Shown: positions 43,947 to 54,187 of the stretch, piece by piece
Numbering within the stretch: the first letter of the stretch is position 1
How the letters are laid out: each line of letters begins with the position of its first letter
NCBI RefSeq assembly: GCF_003970795.1
Contig: NZ_RWKW01000004.1
Coordinates: 18,599-82,598 of the forward strand
Length of the DNA stretch: 64,000 bases
Source of the DNA: Aquibium carbonis
Lineage (GTDB): Bacteria > Pseudomonadota > Alphaproteobacteria > Rhizobiales > Rhizobiaceae
Reading direction: 5' to 3'
Program-made: the position numbers and the translations under genes
The notes under the pieces: model-generated
What the model was told of the DNA's origin: nothing
Databases searched by the model: none
The model's input: only the letters and a program-made list of their open reading frames with translations

Positions 43947-45212
43947 ATGCAGGAAATGAAACTCCAGGACTTCAAGAACAAGAAGCCGACCGACCTGATT
44001 GCCTTCGCCGAATCGCTCGAGGTCGAGAATGCGAGCGTGATGCGCAAGCAGGAGCTCATGTTCGCCATCCTGAAGAAACTGGCCGCGCAGGACATCGAGA
44101 TCATCGGCGATGGCGTGGTGGAGGTGCTCCAGGACGGTTTCGGATTCCTGCGGTCGGCGAACGCCAACTATCTTCCGGGGCCCGATGACATCTACATTTC
44201 ACCTTCGCAGATCCGCCGATTTTCGCTGAAGACCGGCGACACGGTCGAAGGACCGATCCGCAGCCCCAAGGAAGGCGAACGCTACTTCGCGCTTTTGAAG
44301 GTCAACACCATCAATTTCGACGATCCGGAGAAGATCCGGCACAAGATCCACTTCGACAATCTCACGCCGCTGTATCCGAACGAGCGGCTGCGGATGGAGG
44401 TGGAGAACCCGACGACGAAGGACATCTCCTCGCGGGTGATCGATCTCGTCGCGCCGCTTGGAAAGGGCCAGCGCGGCCTGATCGTCGCACCGCCGCGAAC
44501 CGGCAAGACGGTGCTGCTCCAGAACATCGCCCACTCGATCACGTCCAACCATCCCGAGTGCTTCCTGATCGTCCTCCTAATCGACGAGCGGCCGGAAGAA
44601 GTCACCGACATGCAGCGCTCCGTGCGCGGCGAAGTCGTATCGTCGACCTTCGACGAGCCCGCGGTGCGCCACGTGCAGGTTGCCGAAATCGTCATCGAAA
44701 AGGCAAAGCGCCTCGTCGAGCATGGTCGCGACGTCGTGATCCTTCTCGATTCCATCACACGTCTCGGCCGCGCCTACAACACGGTGGTGCCGTCGTCGGG
44801 GAAGGTGTTGACCGGTGGCGTCGACGCCAATGCGCTGCAGCGCCCGAAGCGCTTCTTCGGCGCGGCACGCAACATCGAGGAAGGCGGGTCGCTGACCATC
44901 ATCGCAACGGCGCTGATCGATACCGGCAGCCGCATGGACGAGGTCATCTTCGAAGAGTTCAAAGGCACCGGCAATTCCGAAATCGTGCTCGACCGGAAGG
45001 TTGCCGACAAGCGCATCTTCCCCGCCATGGACATCCTCAAGTCGGGCACGCGCAAGGAAGACCTGCTCGTTCCCCGCCAGGACCTGCAGAAGATCTTCGT
45101 GCTGCGCCGCATCCTTTCGCCGATGGGCACGACCGATGCGATCGAGTTCCTCATCGACAAGCTGAAGCAGACGAAGGGCAATGCCGACTTCTTCGACTCG
45201 ATGAACACCTGA
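43947..45212 (+). CDS. rho: Transcription termination factor Rho
   Basis: A 421-residue hexameric RNA helicase. An N-terminal helix bundle and OB fold with [20 protein letters not shown] bind RNA. Walker A is [14 protein letters not shown], the catalytic glutamate region is [16 protein letters not shown], and Walker B is [17 protein letters not shown]. The Q-loop [20 protein letters not shown] holds the secondary RNA site. No large insertion is present. Confidence 0.98.
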   Translation: MQEMKLQDFKNKKPTDLIAFAESLEVENASVMRKQELMFAILKKLAAQDIEIIGDGVVEVLQDGFGFLRSANANYLPGPDDIYISPSQIRRFSLKTGDTVEGPIRSPKEGERYFALLKVNTINFDDPEKIRHKIHFDNLTPLYPNERLRMEVENPTTKDISSRVIDLVAPLGKGQRGLIVAPPRTGKTVLLQNIAHSITSNHPECFLIVLLIDERPEEVTDMQRSVRGEVVSSTFDEPAVRHVQVAEIVIEKAKRLVEHGRDVVILLDSITRLGRAYNTVVPSSGKVLTGGVDANALQRPKRFFGAARNIEEGGSLTIIATALIDTGSRMDEVIFEEFKGTGNSEIVLDRKVADKRIFPAMDILKSGTRKEDLLVPRQDLQKIFVLRRILSPMGTTDAIEFLIDKLKQTKGNADFFDSMNT

Positions 45213-45323
45213 TCGATTCGGTCCCGATACGAAAATCTTTCGCTCGGCGTCGATTCGTTTCCGAAACGATCTTTGGCGCAGCGGGGACCGCCGACGGATA
45301 GGAGTCTCCGGCGAGGCCGACCC

Positions 45324-46661
45324 ATGCAGAGCCGACCGGACATGGATACGATCTTCGCCCTTTCCAGCGGGCGCCTGCCGGCCGGGCTGGCCGTGATCCG
45401 CCTTTCCGGGCCAGCGGCTTTCGAAGCGGTGCGGGCGATGGCGGGTGACTTGCCGCCGCCACGGTACATGGCGCGTCGCGCGTTCCGGACACCCACGGGC
45501 GCGTTGCTCGACCGCGGTCTCCTGGTCATCTTTCCCGGTCCAGCCAGTTTTACGGGCGAGGACTGCGCCGAATTGCACCTTCATGGCGGCAAGGCCGTAG
45601 TGGCGGCCGTTTCTAGGGAACTGGCGAACATCCCGGGCATCCGCATCGCCGAGGCGGGAGAATTCTCCCAACGCGCATTTACCAACGGCAAGTTCGACCT
45701 CACCACCGCCGAGGCGCTGGCGGATCTCATCGAAGCGGAAACCGAGGCGCAACGACGCTTTGCGGTCGAGAATGCGAGCGGACGGAACGCGACGCTCTAC
45801 GCACGGTGGCGCGACGTGCTGATCCAAGGTCGTGCCCTCATCGAGGCCGAACTGGATTTTCCCGAAGAGGACGACGTCCCAGGATCGGTCTCGCCACAGG
45901 TGTGGGCCTCCGTCGAGGACCTGGTCCGGGAGATCGACGCCCATCTTGTGCATCAGCGAAGCGGCGAGATCATCCGCGACGGCTTTCGGGTGGCGATCGT
46001 CGGCGCCCCCAATGCGGGCAAATCGAGCCTGCTGAACGCCCTGGCCCGCAGGGATGTCGCCATCGTGTCCGACGAACCGGGGACGACACGCGACACGGTC
46101 GAGGTCGCGCTCGACCTCGAGGGACTGAAGGTGATCCTGACCGATACCGCCGGGATCCGCGAAACGACCGGGACGATCGAACGCGAAGGCATTGCGCGCG
46201 CACGGGCGGCGGCTGATCGCGCCGACCTCGTTCTTCTGGTGAAGGACGGGACAGGGCCGGCTGCGCCAGACGCCGCGTGGCCCGCGAAGCGAACGCTGAC
46301 GGTGTGGTCCAAGACCGATCTCCTCGATGACACGGATTCACGTGAAACGTCACCGGACGCGATCCGCATATCCACTCTGACCGGAGACGGTGTCGCCGAT
46401 CTGGTGGCGCGGATCACGGCGGAGGCGGTCAAGGCCGTGGCCAGAACAGCCGATCCGCTGCCGTTCCGCGAGCGGCACGTCAACGAATTGACGGCGGCGC
46501 GCAGGGCCCTCGACAGTTTCATCCATTCCCGCGACGCGCCCCTGGAACTCGCCGCCGAGCAGTTGCGCATGGCGTCGGACAGCCTTGCCCGGATCATCGG
46601 CGTGATCGATACCGAGGATCTGCTCGACGTGGTCTTCTCGCGGTTCTGCATCGGAAAATGA
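45324..46661 (+). CDS. mnmE: tRNA uridine-5-carboxymethylaminomethyl GTPase MnmE
   Basis: A 445-residue protein. N-terminal folate-binding domain (MDTIFALSSGRLPAGLAVIR), helical domain, and an inserted G domain with GAPNAGKSSLLN, DEPGTTRDTV, LTDTAGIRE and SKTD. It ends in FCIGK, whose cysteine is conserved. With MnmG it modifies the wobble uridine. The ATG at 45324 has GAGG nearby; a second at 45342 is possible. It carries a parS-like site. Confidence 0.95.
   Translation: MQSRPDMDTIFALSSGRLPAGLAVIRLSGPAAFEAVRAMAGDLPPPRYMARRAFRTPTGALLDRGLLVIFPGPASFTGEDCAELHLHGGKAVVAAVSRELANIPGIRIAEAGEFSQRAFTNGKFDLTTAEALADLIEAETEAQRRFAVENASGRNATLYARWRDVLIQGRALIEAELDFPEEDDVPGSVSPQVWASVEDLVREIDAHLVHQRSGEIIRDGFRVAIVGAPNAGKSSLLNALARRDVAIVSDEPGTTRDTVEVALDLEGLKVILTDTAGIRETTGTIEREGIARARAAADRADLVLLVKDGTGPAAPDAAWPAKRTLTVWSKTDLLDDTDSRETSPDAIRISTLTGDGVADLVARITAEAVKAVARTADPLPFRERHVNELTAARRALDSFIHSRDAPLELAAEQLRMASDSLARIIGVIDTEDLLDVVFSRFCIGK
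46334..46349. other. parS-like site C
   Basis: GGATTCACGTGAAACG matches 13 of 16 parS consensus bases, with the core TTCACGTGAAAC intact. It lies within mnmE. Confidence 0.5.
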
Positions 46662-46684
46662 CCGCGTCCCGTTGGCCAGACCGG

Positions 46685-46700
46685 TGACTCACGTGAAACA
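46685..46700. other. parS-like site D
   Basis: TGACTCACGTGAAACA matches 14 of 16 consensus bases, with a perfect right half. It lies between mnmE and mnmG. Confidence 0.65.
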
Positions 46701-46757
46701 ATGCTGTAGAGCGGCCCCTCCAAATCCGGTCAGACCGGGCTGGCGACGGAGATTCCC

Positions 46758-48626
46758 ATGAACAGCTTCGATGTGGTCATTGTCGGCGGCGGCCACGCCG
46801 GCTGCGAGGCAGCTTCGGCCGCGGCCCGCGCGGGCGCGCGAACCGCCCTCGTGACCCTGTCCAGGGCGACCATCGGCGTCATGTCCTGCAATCCCGCGAT
46901 CGGCGGCCTGGGGAAGGGCCACCTCGTTCGCGAGATCGATGCGCTGGACGGTCTGATGGGCCGGGTGGCCGATGCCGCCGGCATCCAGTTCAGGCTGCTC
47001 AACCGACGGAAGGGACCTGCCGTTCGTGGGCCGCGCACGCAAGCCGATCGCAAACTGTACCGAACCGCCATGCAGGAGGCGATCGGCACTCATCCCGATC
47101 TCGAGGTGATCGAAGGCGAGATCGAAGCCATCGAAACCGACGACGACCACGTGACGGGGGTCCGTCTCGTCGGCGGGCGGCTAATCCGTTGTGGGTCTGC
47201 GGTAATCACCACCGGCACGTTTCTGGGCGGACTCATCCACATCGGCGAAAAGCGCTTTCCCGCCGGGCGCATGAACGACCCCGCGAGCCTCGGCCTGAGT
47301 GCATGGTTTCGCGCCAAGGGCTTTCCCGTCGGACGCCTGAAGACGGGCACGCCGCCACGTCTGGACGGCAAGACCATCGCCTGGAGTCAACTCGACATGC
47401 AGGCAGCGGACGACGAGCCCGTCCCCTTCTCTTTCCTCACCGAAAGGATCGTGAACAGGCAGATCGAATGCGGCGTGACGCACACGACGGCCGCTACCCA
47501 TGCTGTGATCCGGGCGAATCTCGGCCGGTCGGCGATGTACTCCGGCCGTATCGAGGGAATCGGGCCGCGCTATTGTCCCTCGATCGAGGACAAGGTGGTC
47601 AAATTTGCCGACCGGGATCAGCATCAGATCTTTCTCGAACCGGAGGGGCTCGATGACGACACGGTCTATCCGAATGGAATCTCGACCTCGATGCCGGAGG
47701 ATGTGCAGCGGGCTGTGATCGATTCGATCCCCGGACTGGCGGGCGCGCGGATCCTGCAGCCCGGCTACGCGATCGAATATGACTATCTGGACCCGCGCGG
47801 CCTGTTTCCGACGCTTGAGACCCGGCGGATCGGCGGACTCTATCTGGCTGGCCAGATCAACGGTACGACCGGTTATGAGGAGGCGGCGGCGCAAGGTCTG
47901 GTGGCCGGGCTGAATGCGGCTTTGCGGGCCGGTGGGGGCACCCAGGTCACCTTCAGCCGGACGGAGTGTTACATTGGCGTCCTGACCGACGATCTCGTGG
48001 GTCGAGGTGTATCGGAGCCCTACCGGATGTTCACTTCCCGTGCGGAGTTCCGCCTGACGCTGAGAGCGGACAACGCCGACATTCGGCTGACACCGATGGG
48101 CATCAAGCTCGGAATCGTCGGCGCTGAACGTGCGTCGGCATATGCAGGCAAGGAGTGCGCCCTGAACGACGCGAGACAGATGCTCCGGTCATTGACGCTG
48201 ACCCCGAGCGAAGCCGCGGGGCATGGGTTGTCGGTCAACGCGGACGGCGTGAGACGATCCGCCTATGATCTTCTGTCCAGGGCAGATCTCGGCCTGCATG
48301 ATCTTCGGCGGATCTGGCCGGAACTCGGCAAGATCGGTCCGGTCGTTGGCGAAGCGATCGATTCGGAAGCGAAATACTCGGTTTATCTCGATCGGCAGGC
48401 TGGGGACATAGCCAGGATCCAACGAGCGGAAGAGACGCCGATCCCATCCGACCTGGACTTCTCCACCATGGCTGGCCTGTCCCGCGAACTCAGGCAGAAG
48501 CTGACCGCTCGACGCCCGGGCACCATTGCGGAAGCGCAGAAGATCGATGGTATGACGCCGGCCGCTCTGGCGTTTCTGGTCGCGCAGGTTCGTCAGCACA
48601 GCGCCGCATTGCGGAGTGTCGGATAG
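46758..48626 (+). CDS. mnmG: tRNA uridine-5-carboxymethylaminomethyl synthesis enzyme MnmG (GidA)
   Basis: A 622-residue FAD protein. [20 protein letters not shown] binds [23 protein letters not shown] is the GidA signature, and [20 protein letters not shown], then GLVAG, is the second. A C-terminal helical domain binds tRNA. It works as a complex with MnmE. Its stop directly abuts the GTG of rsmG. Confidence 0.97.
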   Translation: MNSFDVVIVGGGHAGCEAASAAARAGARTALVTLSRATIGVMSCNPAIGGLGKGHLVREIDALDGLMGRVADAAGIQFRLLNRRKGPAVRGPRTQADRKLYRTAMQEAIGTHPDLEVIEGEIEAIETDDDHVTGVRLVGGRLIRCGSAVITTGTFLGGLIHIGEKRFPAGRMNDPASLGLSAWFRAKGFPVGRLKTGTPPRLDGKTIAWSQLDMQAADDEPVPFSFLTERIVNRQIECGVTHTTAATHAVIRANLGRSAMYSGRIEGIGPRYCPSIEDKVVKFADRDQHQIFLEPEGLDDDTVYPNGISTSMPEDVQRAVIDSIPGLAGARILQPGYAIEYDYLDPRGLFPTLETRRIGGLYLAGQINGTTGYEEAAAQGLVAGLNAALRAGGGTQVTFSRTECYIGVLTDDLVGRGVSEPYRMFTSRAEFRLTLRADNADIRLTPMGIKLGIVGAERASAYAGKECALNDARQMLRSLTLTPSEAAGHGLSVNADGVRRSAYDLLSRADLGLHDLRRIWPELGKIGPVVGEAIDSEAKYSVYLDRQAGDIARIQRAEETPIPSDLDFSTMAGLSRELRQKLTARRPGTIAEAQKIDGMTPAALAFLVAQVRQHSAALRSVG

Positions 48627-49253
48627 GTGTCGCGGTTCGACGAACTGATTCGGGTTGCGGGCCCTGTTTCACGTGAAACCTTCAGGCGACTGGAGGCGTT
48701 CGAAGCCGTTTTTCGGCGTTGGGCGGCCCGGATCAACCTCGTGGCGCCGTCGACGCTCGACGACGTCTGGGAGCGGCACATTCTGGATAGTGCCCAGCTT
48801 CTACCCTTGGCGGCGGACGCGCGGAGGTGGGCCGATATCGGGTCCGGCGGCGGCTTTCCCGGCGCGGTCCTTGCCATTCTCCTGGAGGAACGCCCGGACT
48901 CTTCCATCGTCCTGATCGAGTCCAACGGCAAGAAATCGGCGTTTCTCCGCAACGCTTTGGCGGAATTGGCGCCGCGGGCGCGTATCGTTCCGCAGCGGGT
49001 CGAACTCGTGATCGCCAGCGAGCAAGCGCCGGATATCATTACCGCCCGGGCCGTGGCCTCCCTGGCCGATCTGCTTTTCCTGACGGAGCCGTGGCTTGCG
49101 TCCGGCGCCAGGGCGCTGTTTCACAAAGGCCGGGATTACCGCGCGGAAGTGAAACTAGCTGGTGACACGTGGAATCTCGATTTGATAGAACATGCGAGCG
49201 CCGTCGATAAGCAGAGCGTCATTCTGGACATCAGGCAGATCCGGCGCGCCTGA
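48627..49253 (+). CDS. rsmG: 16S rRNA (guanine527-N7)-methyltransferase RsmG (GidB)
   Basis: A 208-residue SAM methyltransferase. ARINLVAPSTLDDVWERHIL, then DSAQL, is the N-terminal signature; the SAM motif is WADIGSGGGFPGAVLAILL and ITARAVASLADLL is conserved. It methylates G527 of 16S rRNA. The start is GTG immediately after mnmG. The best parS-like site of the window is near its 5' end. Confidence 0.95.
   Translation: MSRFDELIRVAGPVSRETFRRLEAFEAVFRRWAARINLVAPSTLDDVWERHILDSAQLLPLAADARRWADIGSGGGFPGAVLAILLEERPDSSIVLIESNGKKSAFLRNALAELAPRARIVPQRVELVIASEQAPDIITARAVASLADLLFLTEPWLASGARALFHKGRDYRAEVKLAGDTWNLDLIEHASAVDKQSVILDIRQIRRA
48665..48680. other. parS site E (best match)
   Basis: TGTTTCACGTGAAACC matches 15 of 16 consensus bases; only the last differs. 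It lies in the rsmG coding sequence about 600 bp upstream of parA, the usual place for a primary ParB loading site. Confidence 0.88.
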
Positions 49254-49277
49254 CGAACAGCGGAAGCGGGACATCTG

Positions 49278-50075
49278 ATGCTGAACGGTGCGCGGATCAT
49301 CACCATCGCCAACCAGAAAGGCGGAGTCGGCAAGACGACCACCGCCATCAATCTCGCAACGGCCCTGGCGGCCATCGGCGAGAAGGTCCTGATCGTCGAT
49401 CTCGACCCCCAGGGCAATGCGAGCACGGGGCTTGGAATCGACCGCAAGGATCGCGACCTCTCGTCCTATGACGTGATGGTGGGAAACGCGTCGATTGCCC
49501 GCGCGGCCATCCAGACCGCCGTTCCAGAACTCTGGATCGTTCCCTCGACGCTGGATCTGCTCGGTGTCGAAATGGAGATCGCGGGATCGCCCGACAGGGC
49601 GCTGCGGTTGCGCAAGGCGCTTCGCGGGCCGGTCGCCCTGTCCGGCGACTTCAACTACATCCTCATCGACTGCCCGCCATCGCTCAATCTCCTGACCATC
49701 AACTCGATGGCCGCGGCCGACTCGGTGCTTGTTCCCCTGCAGTGCGAGTTCTTCGCTCTGGAAGGCCTCAGCCAGTTGCTGGAGACCATCGGCGAGGTTC
49801 GGGCGACGGTCAACCCGGCGCTGGAAATCCAGGGGATCGTGCTGACGATGTATGACGGCCGCAACAATCTCGCCAATCAGGTGGTCGACGACGTTCGCGA
49901 GCACATGGGCGAGAAGGTCTACCAGACGATCATTCCGCGCAACGTGCGGGTGTCTGAAGCGCCCTCCTACGGCAAGCCCGCCATTCTCTATGATCTGAAA
50001 TGCACCGGTAGCCAGGCCTATCTGCAACTCGCGTCGGAGGTGATCCGGCGCGAGCGGCGGCTGCGGGCTGCCTGA
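49278..50075 (+). CDS. parA: Chromosome partitioning ATPase ParA
   Basis: A 265-residue deviant Walker ATPase: IITIANQKGGVGKTTTAINL with the signature lysine, then VDLDPQGNASTGLG, and YILIDCPPSLNLLTINSM. It binds DNA nonspecifically as an ATP dimer and moves ParB-parS complexes. It follows rsmG by 24 bp and precedes parB by 32 bp. Confidence 0.97.
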   Translation: MLNGARIITIANQKGGVGKTTTAINLATALAAIGEKVLIVDLDPQGNASTGLGIDRKDRDLSSYDVMVGNASIARAAIQTAVPELWIVPSTLDLLGVEMEIAGSPDRALRLRKALRGPVALSGDFNYILIDCPPSLNLLTINSMAAADSVLVPLQCEFFALEGLSQLLETIGEVRATVNPALEIQGIVLTMYDGRNNLANQVVDDVREHMGEKVYQTIIPRNVRVSEAPSYGKPAILYDLKCTGSQAYLQLASEVIRRERRLRAA

Positions 50076-50107
50076 CCCGGTTGTCGACAGGAATCGAAGG
50101 TGCGCGA

Positions 50108-50986
50108 ATGAGTGACGATCTATCCCGCAAGCGTCTCGGTCGCGGCCTTGCGGCCCTGATTGGGGAAATGGACAAGCCGGCCGGTTCCACGCAGGCTTCG
50201 CCCTCGGCGGACCGCAAGGTTCCGATCGAGTTCATTTCGGCCAATCCGCGCAATCCGCGTCGGCATTTTGCCGAAACGGAACTGACGGACCTGGCCGCGT
50301 CGATCCGGGAACACGGGATCGTTCAACCCATCGTCGTCAGGCCGGCGCAAGGGGGGCGTTACGAGATCATTGCCGGCGAGCGACGCTGGCGCGCTGCGCA
50401 GCTGGCCGGTCTTGCGCAGGTGCCGGTCATTCTGCGCGAAGTCGACGATCGGGTCGCGCTCGAGATCGCGATCATCGAGAACGTGCAGCGCAGCGATCTG
50501 AACCCGCTCGAGGAGGCGTCGGGTTATCAGAGCCTGATCGACGAGCACCAGTACACGCAGGCGGATCTCGCGCAGGTGATCGGCAAGTCGCGCAGCCACG
50601 TCGCCAACACGCTGAGGCTGTTGAAGCTTCCCGCCGACGTGCGCCAGATGTTGATCAATGGGGAACTGTCGGCCGGACATGCGCGCACGCTGGTGACGGC
50701 CGACAACCCGATGGCGCTGGCGCAGCGCATCGTGAGCGAGGGCCTGTCGGTACGGCAGGCCGAAAGCCTGGTACAGGCGCCCGAGACGAAGTCCGCGATC
50801 GACCGCCGGCCGAAGGACGGCCCGAAGGAGAAGGACGCGGACACGACGGCGCTCGAAAAGCTGCTCTCGGATGCGACGGGTCTCGGTGTCACCATCAATC
50901 ACAGGAACGGAGGCGGGGAACTGCGCCTCGCCTATGCTTCGCTGGAACAGCTGGACGACATCTGTCGGAAGCTTCAGACCCGCTGA
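50108..50986 (+). CDS. parB: Chromosome partitioning protein ParB
   Basis: A 292-residue CTPase and parS-binding protein. KRLGRGLAALIGEMDKP is the ParA-stimulating N-terminus. GGRYEIIAGERRWRAAQLAG is the CTP-binding ParB box. The HTH is YTQADLAQVIGKSRSHVANT, then LRLLKLP. A C-terminal dimer domain ends the protein. The ATG with a GAAGG site is preferred over a TTG 27 bp upstream. Its stop is one base from that of convergent holA. Confidence 0.97.
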   Translation: MSDDLSRKRLGRGLAALIGEMDKPAGSTQASPSADRKVPIEFISANPRNPRRHFAETELTDLAASIREHGIVQPIVVRPAQGGRYEIIAGERRWRAAQLAGLAQVPVILREVDDRVALEIAIIENVQRSDLNPLEEASGYQSLIDEHQYTQADLAQVIGKSRSHVANTLRLLKLPADVRQMLINGELSAGHARTLVTADNPMALAQRIVSEGLSVRQAESLVQAPETKSAIDRRPKDGPKEKDADTTALEKLLSDATGLGVTINHRNGGGELRLAYASLEQLDDICRKLQTR

Positions 50987-50987
50987 T

Positions 50988-52028
50988 CTATCCGCCGCGG
51001 CGCATGGCCTGCACGCCGAGCGCGAGCAAGGTCTGCCTCGTGACCTCGACCGCCAGTTCGGGCCTTCGCCGCGTCAGCAGGACGGTCTGCTGAAGGCGGT
51101 CGAGACCTTGCGCGAGGGCGTCGACCGTCCAGCGCGCCAGGGCGTTCTCGACGATCGAACGCCGGGCGAAGAACACGGGTGGGCGTGCCCCGGCCACCAC
51201 GCTGGACGCGCTTTTGCCGCCGCGGTCCATGTCCGCGCGGAGCACGGCGAGCGTTTGGAACTGCCGCATGGTGGCGGAGAGGAACAGGAAGGGTGCGGTT
51301 CCCGACGAGAGGGCGCGCAGCATCTTCTCGTCCATCTCGGCCAGGCGGCCGAGCAGCATCGCATCCACGACCTGATCGGCGGACACGCTGGCCACGTCGC
51401 CCAGTGACGCCTCGACGTCTTCGAGCTCGATCGTCTTCTGGCCGGCGCAATACAGGAGCAGTTTCTGGATCTCGCCGCGACTGGCAAGCCGGTCGCCGCC
51501 GACCTGCGACTTCAGCAGTTGTCGCGCTTCCAGCGTGATCGCCATGTTCGCCGCTTGCAATTCCTGGTCGAGAACCTGGTCGATGGAGCGGCTTTCGTCG
51601 GCATAGCAAGGCAGCGCCATGGCCGCCCGTCCGCCTTCGGCCAAAGTTCGCAGCGGGGCGTTCTTCTTGAGGTCGCCGGCCTCGATCAGGACGATGGCAT
51701 CCTGCGGCGGTTTATCCGACAGCACCTTGAGGGCCTCGGCCGTGCCTTTGTGGCTTGCCGCATTGCGCAGCCAGATCAGCCGCTTGCCGCCGAACATGGA
51801 TACGGTGCAGGCCTCGTCGATCAGCCGTCCGGGGTCGGCCTCGATCTCGGCGGCCTCGAGCTTCACCACCGCAAAGGGATCCTCGAGATCGAGGCCGGTC
51901 TTGCTGGCGAAGAGTTTCGCTCGCTCGGAAACCAGACCACGGTCGGGACCGTAGACGAGGACGATCGCAACCGTCGGATCGGGGCGCGCCAGCCAGCCGT
52001 CGACCTCATGGGATTTCTTCTGTGCCAT
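50988..52028 (-). CDS. holA: DNA polymerase III delta subunit
   Basis: A 346-residue clamp-loader subunit. VAIVLVYGPDRGLVSERAKL starts the degenerate AAA+ domain, which lacks a functional P-loop as expected; QLLKSQVGGDRLASRGEIQK, then LLLYC, is the conserved middle. It opens the beta clamp. In related genomes lptE and leuS lie upstream of holA; here that place is taken by the divergent hpa operon. Confidence 0.92.
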   Translation of the reverse strand: MAQKKSHEVDGWLARPDPTVAIVLVYGPDRGLVSERAKLFASKTGLDLEDPFAVVKLEAAEIEADPGRLIDEACTVSMFGGKRLIWLRNAASHKGTAEALKVLSDKPPQDAIVLIEAGDLKKNAPLRTLAEGGRAAMALPCYADESRSIDQVLDQELQAANMAITLEARQLLKSQVGGDRLASRGEIQKLLLYCAGQKTIELEDVEASLGDVASVSADQVVDAMLLGRLAEMDEKMLRALSSGTAPFLFLSATMRQFQTLAVLRADMDRGGKSASSVVAGARPPVFFARRSIVENALARWTVDALAQGLDRLQQTVLLTRRRPELAVEVTRQTLLALGVQAMRRGG

Positions 52029-52094
52029 CGCTCTCCTTTATCATGACGCGACCGGGTGGCCAGAGGCGTGATCGCGGCGGGATCTGGGGGAGCG

Positions 52095-52110
52095 GGTTTC
52101 ACGTGAAGCA
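52095..52110. other. parS-like site F
   Basis: GGTTTCACGTGAAGCA matches 14 of 16 consensus bases. It lies in the holA/hpaF intergenic region, 17 bp upstream of the hpa -35 hexamer. Confidence 0.65.
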
Positions 52111-52126
52111 TCGTTCTTGCGCCGTC

Positions 52127-52161
52127 TTGACAACGACAGGGTTGATAGTTAACGTGTTAAC
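52127..52161 (+). promoter_or_regulatory. hpa operon promoter with GTTAAC repeat operator
   Basis: A perfect TTGACA lies at 52127-52132. The -10 position after 17 bp is TAACGT, within the element GTTAAC-GT-GTTAAC (52148-52161), two palindromic hexamers in tandem. A MarR-type regulator such as HpaR would be a natural ligand, but no regulator gene is near. Confidence 0.5.
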
Positions 52162-52182
52162 GAACATGTCAGGGGTGGAGCC

Positions 52183-52575
52183 ATGCCGCATCTCACGTTG
52201 GAGTACTCCTCGAATCTCGATGGCCAGACCGACATCCAGGGCCTTTGCGACGTCGCCCTGGCTGCGATGGTGCGAAGCGGTCTGTTCGAACTCGGCGCCA
52301 TTCGTGTTCGTGCCATCCGGTGCGAGGCCTATGCGATCGCAGACCGCCTGCCGGAGAACGCGTTCCTCGACATGAGCCTGCGGATCGGAACGGGACGAAG
52401 CCCCGAGGAGCGCCAGGCGGCAGGCTCCTTGATCTTCGCCGCGGTCTCCGAATACCTCTCGCCGCTGCTGGCCGAGCCCCATTTCGCGCTTTCATTCGAG
52501 ATCCGGGAGATCGATCCGGTCTCGAGCTGGAAGCAGAACGCCATGCATGCGCGGCTTCGCGCCACGACCCGATAG
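52183..52575 (+). CDS. hpaF: 5-carboxymethyl-2-hydroxymuconate delta-isomerase
   Basis: A 130-residue tautomerase-superfamily protein. The catalytic N-terminal proline is P2 (MPHLTLEYSSN). LRIGTGRSPEERQAAGSLIF and ALSFEIREID match CHMI. It isomerises 5-carboxymethyl-2-hydroxymuconate in homoprotocatechuate breakdown. First gene of the hpaF-E-D-G-H operon. Confidence 0.9.
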   Translation: MPHLTLEYSSNLDGQTDIQGLCDVALAAMVRSGLFELGAIRVRAIRCEAYAIADRLPENAFLDMSLRIGTGRSPEERQAAGSLIFAAVSEYLSPLLAEPHFALSFEIREIDPVSSWKQNAMHARLRATTR

Positions 52576-52584
52576 GGAAACATC

Positions 52585-54108
52585 ATGTCCGACCTCGCCT
52601 CCAACCTCGCCCGGGCCGAAACCTATCTCCAGCGGTTCAAGCGCACAGGGGTGCTGAACCACATTGCCGGAGAAGACGTTCCGGCGGCCGATGGCGGGAC
52701 GTTCGAAAGCCTGTCTCCGGTGAACATGGAATCGCTCGCAACCGTCGCGCGGGGGAAAGCCGAGGACGTCGACCGCGCGGCCAGGGCGGCGAAAGCCGCC
52801 TTTCCGGCCTGGGCGGCCCTGAGCGGCGACGCCCGCAAGGCGATCCTGCACCGGATCGCCGACGGCATCGTCGCGCGGGCCGAGGAGATTGCCCTCGTCG
52901 AGTGCATGGATACGGGCCAGGCGCTCAAGTTCATGTCGAAGGCGGCGCTGCGCGGCGCGGAAAACTTCCGGTTCTTCGCGGACAGGGCGCCAGAGGCTCG
53001 CGACGGGCGCGCCCTGAAGGGGCCGGATCAGGTGAACATGACCACGCGTGTGCCGATCGGCCCGGTCGGGATCATCACGCCGTGGAACACGCCCTTCATG
53101 CTGTCGACCTGGAAGATCGCTCCGGCGCTGGCGGCGGGCTGCACCGTCGTTCACAAGCCTGCCGAACTGTCGCCGCTGACGGCGCGATTGCTCCTCGAGA
53201 TCGCGGCGGAAGCAGGACTCCCGAAGGGCGTTTGGAACCTGGTCAACGGCCTCGGCGAGGAAGCGGGCCGCGCGCTGACGGAACACCCCGACATCAAGGC
53301 GATCGGTTTCGTGGGCGAAAGCCGCACCGGCTCGCTGATCATGAAGCAGGGCGCCGACACACTCAAACGCGTGCATTTCGAGCTCGGCGGCAAGAATCCG
53401 GTCGTGGTGTTCGCCGATGCGGATCTCGAACGCGCCGCGGATGCGGCGGTGTTCATGATCTACTCGCTCAACGGAGAACGCTGTACCTCGTCCTCGCGCC
53501 TGCTGGTCGAAGAGAGCATCTACGAGACCTTCACGGCGAAGGTGGCGGAGAAGGCGAAGCGCATTCCCATCGGTCATCCGCTCGATCCGAAGACCGTCAT
53601 CGGTCCGCTGATCCATCCGGACCACGAGAAGAAGGTGCTGTCCTACGTCGAGATGGCCCGAGAGGAAGGCGCGACCGTCGCAACGGGCGGCGCGAAGGCC
53701 ACGACCGGTGCGCTGGCGAAAGGCTGTTATGTCGAGCCGACGCTGTTCACCGATGCCCGCAACGACATGCGGATCTCCCAGGAAGAGATTTTCGGCCCGG
53801 TGCTGACCGCCATCCCGTTCCGCGACGAGGCGGAAGCGCTGGCCATCGCCAACGACGTGCGATACGGGCTGGCCGGATATCTCTGGACGAACGACGTCAC
53901 GCGCGCCTTCCGGTTCACCGACGGCCTGCAGGCGGGCATGATCTGGGTGAACTCCGAGAACGTGCGGCACCTGCCGACGCCGTTCGGCGGGGTCAAGAAC
54001 TCCGGGATCGGGCGCGATGGCGGCGACTGGTCGTTCGACTTCTACATGGAGACGAAGAACGTCGCCTTCGCCACCGGCGCGAACGCCATTCCGAAACTCG
54101 GCGGCTGA
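52585..54108 (+). CDS. hpaE: 5-carboxymethyl-2-hydroxymuconate semialdehyde dehydrogenase
   Basis: A 507-residue NAD-dependent aldehyde dehydrogenase. VGIITPWNTPFMLSTWKIAP carries the conserved asparagine, HFELGGKNPVVVF the general-base glutamate, and NGERCTSSSRLLV the catalytic cysteine. It oxidises the product of HpaD. It follows hpaF by nine bases. The identity rests on context within the hpa set; the family itself is broad. Confidence 0.88.
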   Translation: MSDLASNLARAETYLQRFKRTGVLNHIAGEDVPAADGGTFESLSPVNMESLATVARGKAEDVDRAARAAKAAFPAWAALSGDARKAILHRIADGIVARAEEIALVECMDTGQALKFMSKAALRGAENFRFFADRAPEARDGRALKGPDQVNMTTRVPIGPVGIITPWNTPFMLSTWKIAPALAAGCTVVHKPAELSPLTARLLLEIAAEAGLPKGVWNLVNGLGEEAGRALTEHPDIKAIGFVGESRTGSLIMKQGADTLKRVHFELGGKNPVVVFADADLERAADAAVFMIYSLNGERCTSSSRLLVEESIYETFTAKVAEKAKRIPIGHPLDPKTVIGPLIHPDHEKKVLSYVEMAREEGATVATGGAKATTGALAKGCYVEPTLFTDARNDMRISQEEIFGPVLTAIPFRDEAEALAIANDVRYGLAGYLWTNDVTRAFRFTDGLQAGMIWVNSENVRHLPTPFGGVKNSGIGRDGGDWSFDFYMETKNVAFATGANAIPKLGG

Positions 54109-54187
54109 TCATCGAATGACCGAGATCAAGTTCCGCGACCAGCCCGCAGCCTAAACTGCGCTTCGCCATAGACCGGGAGGAAACCAC

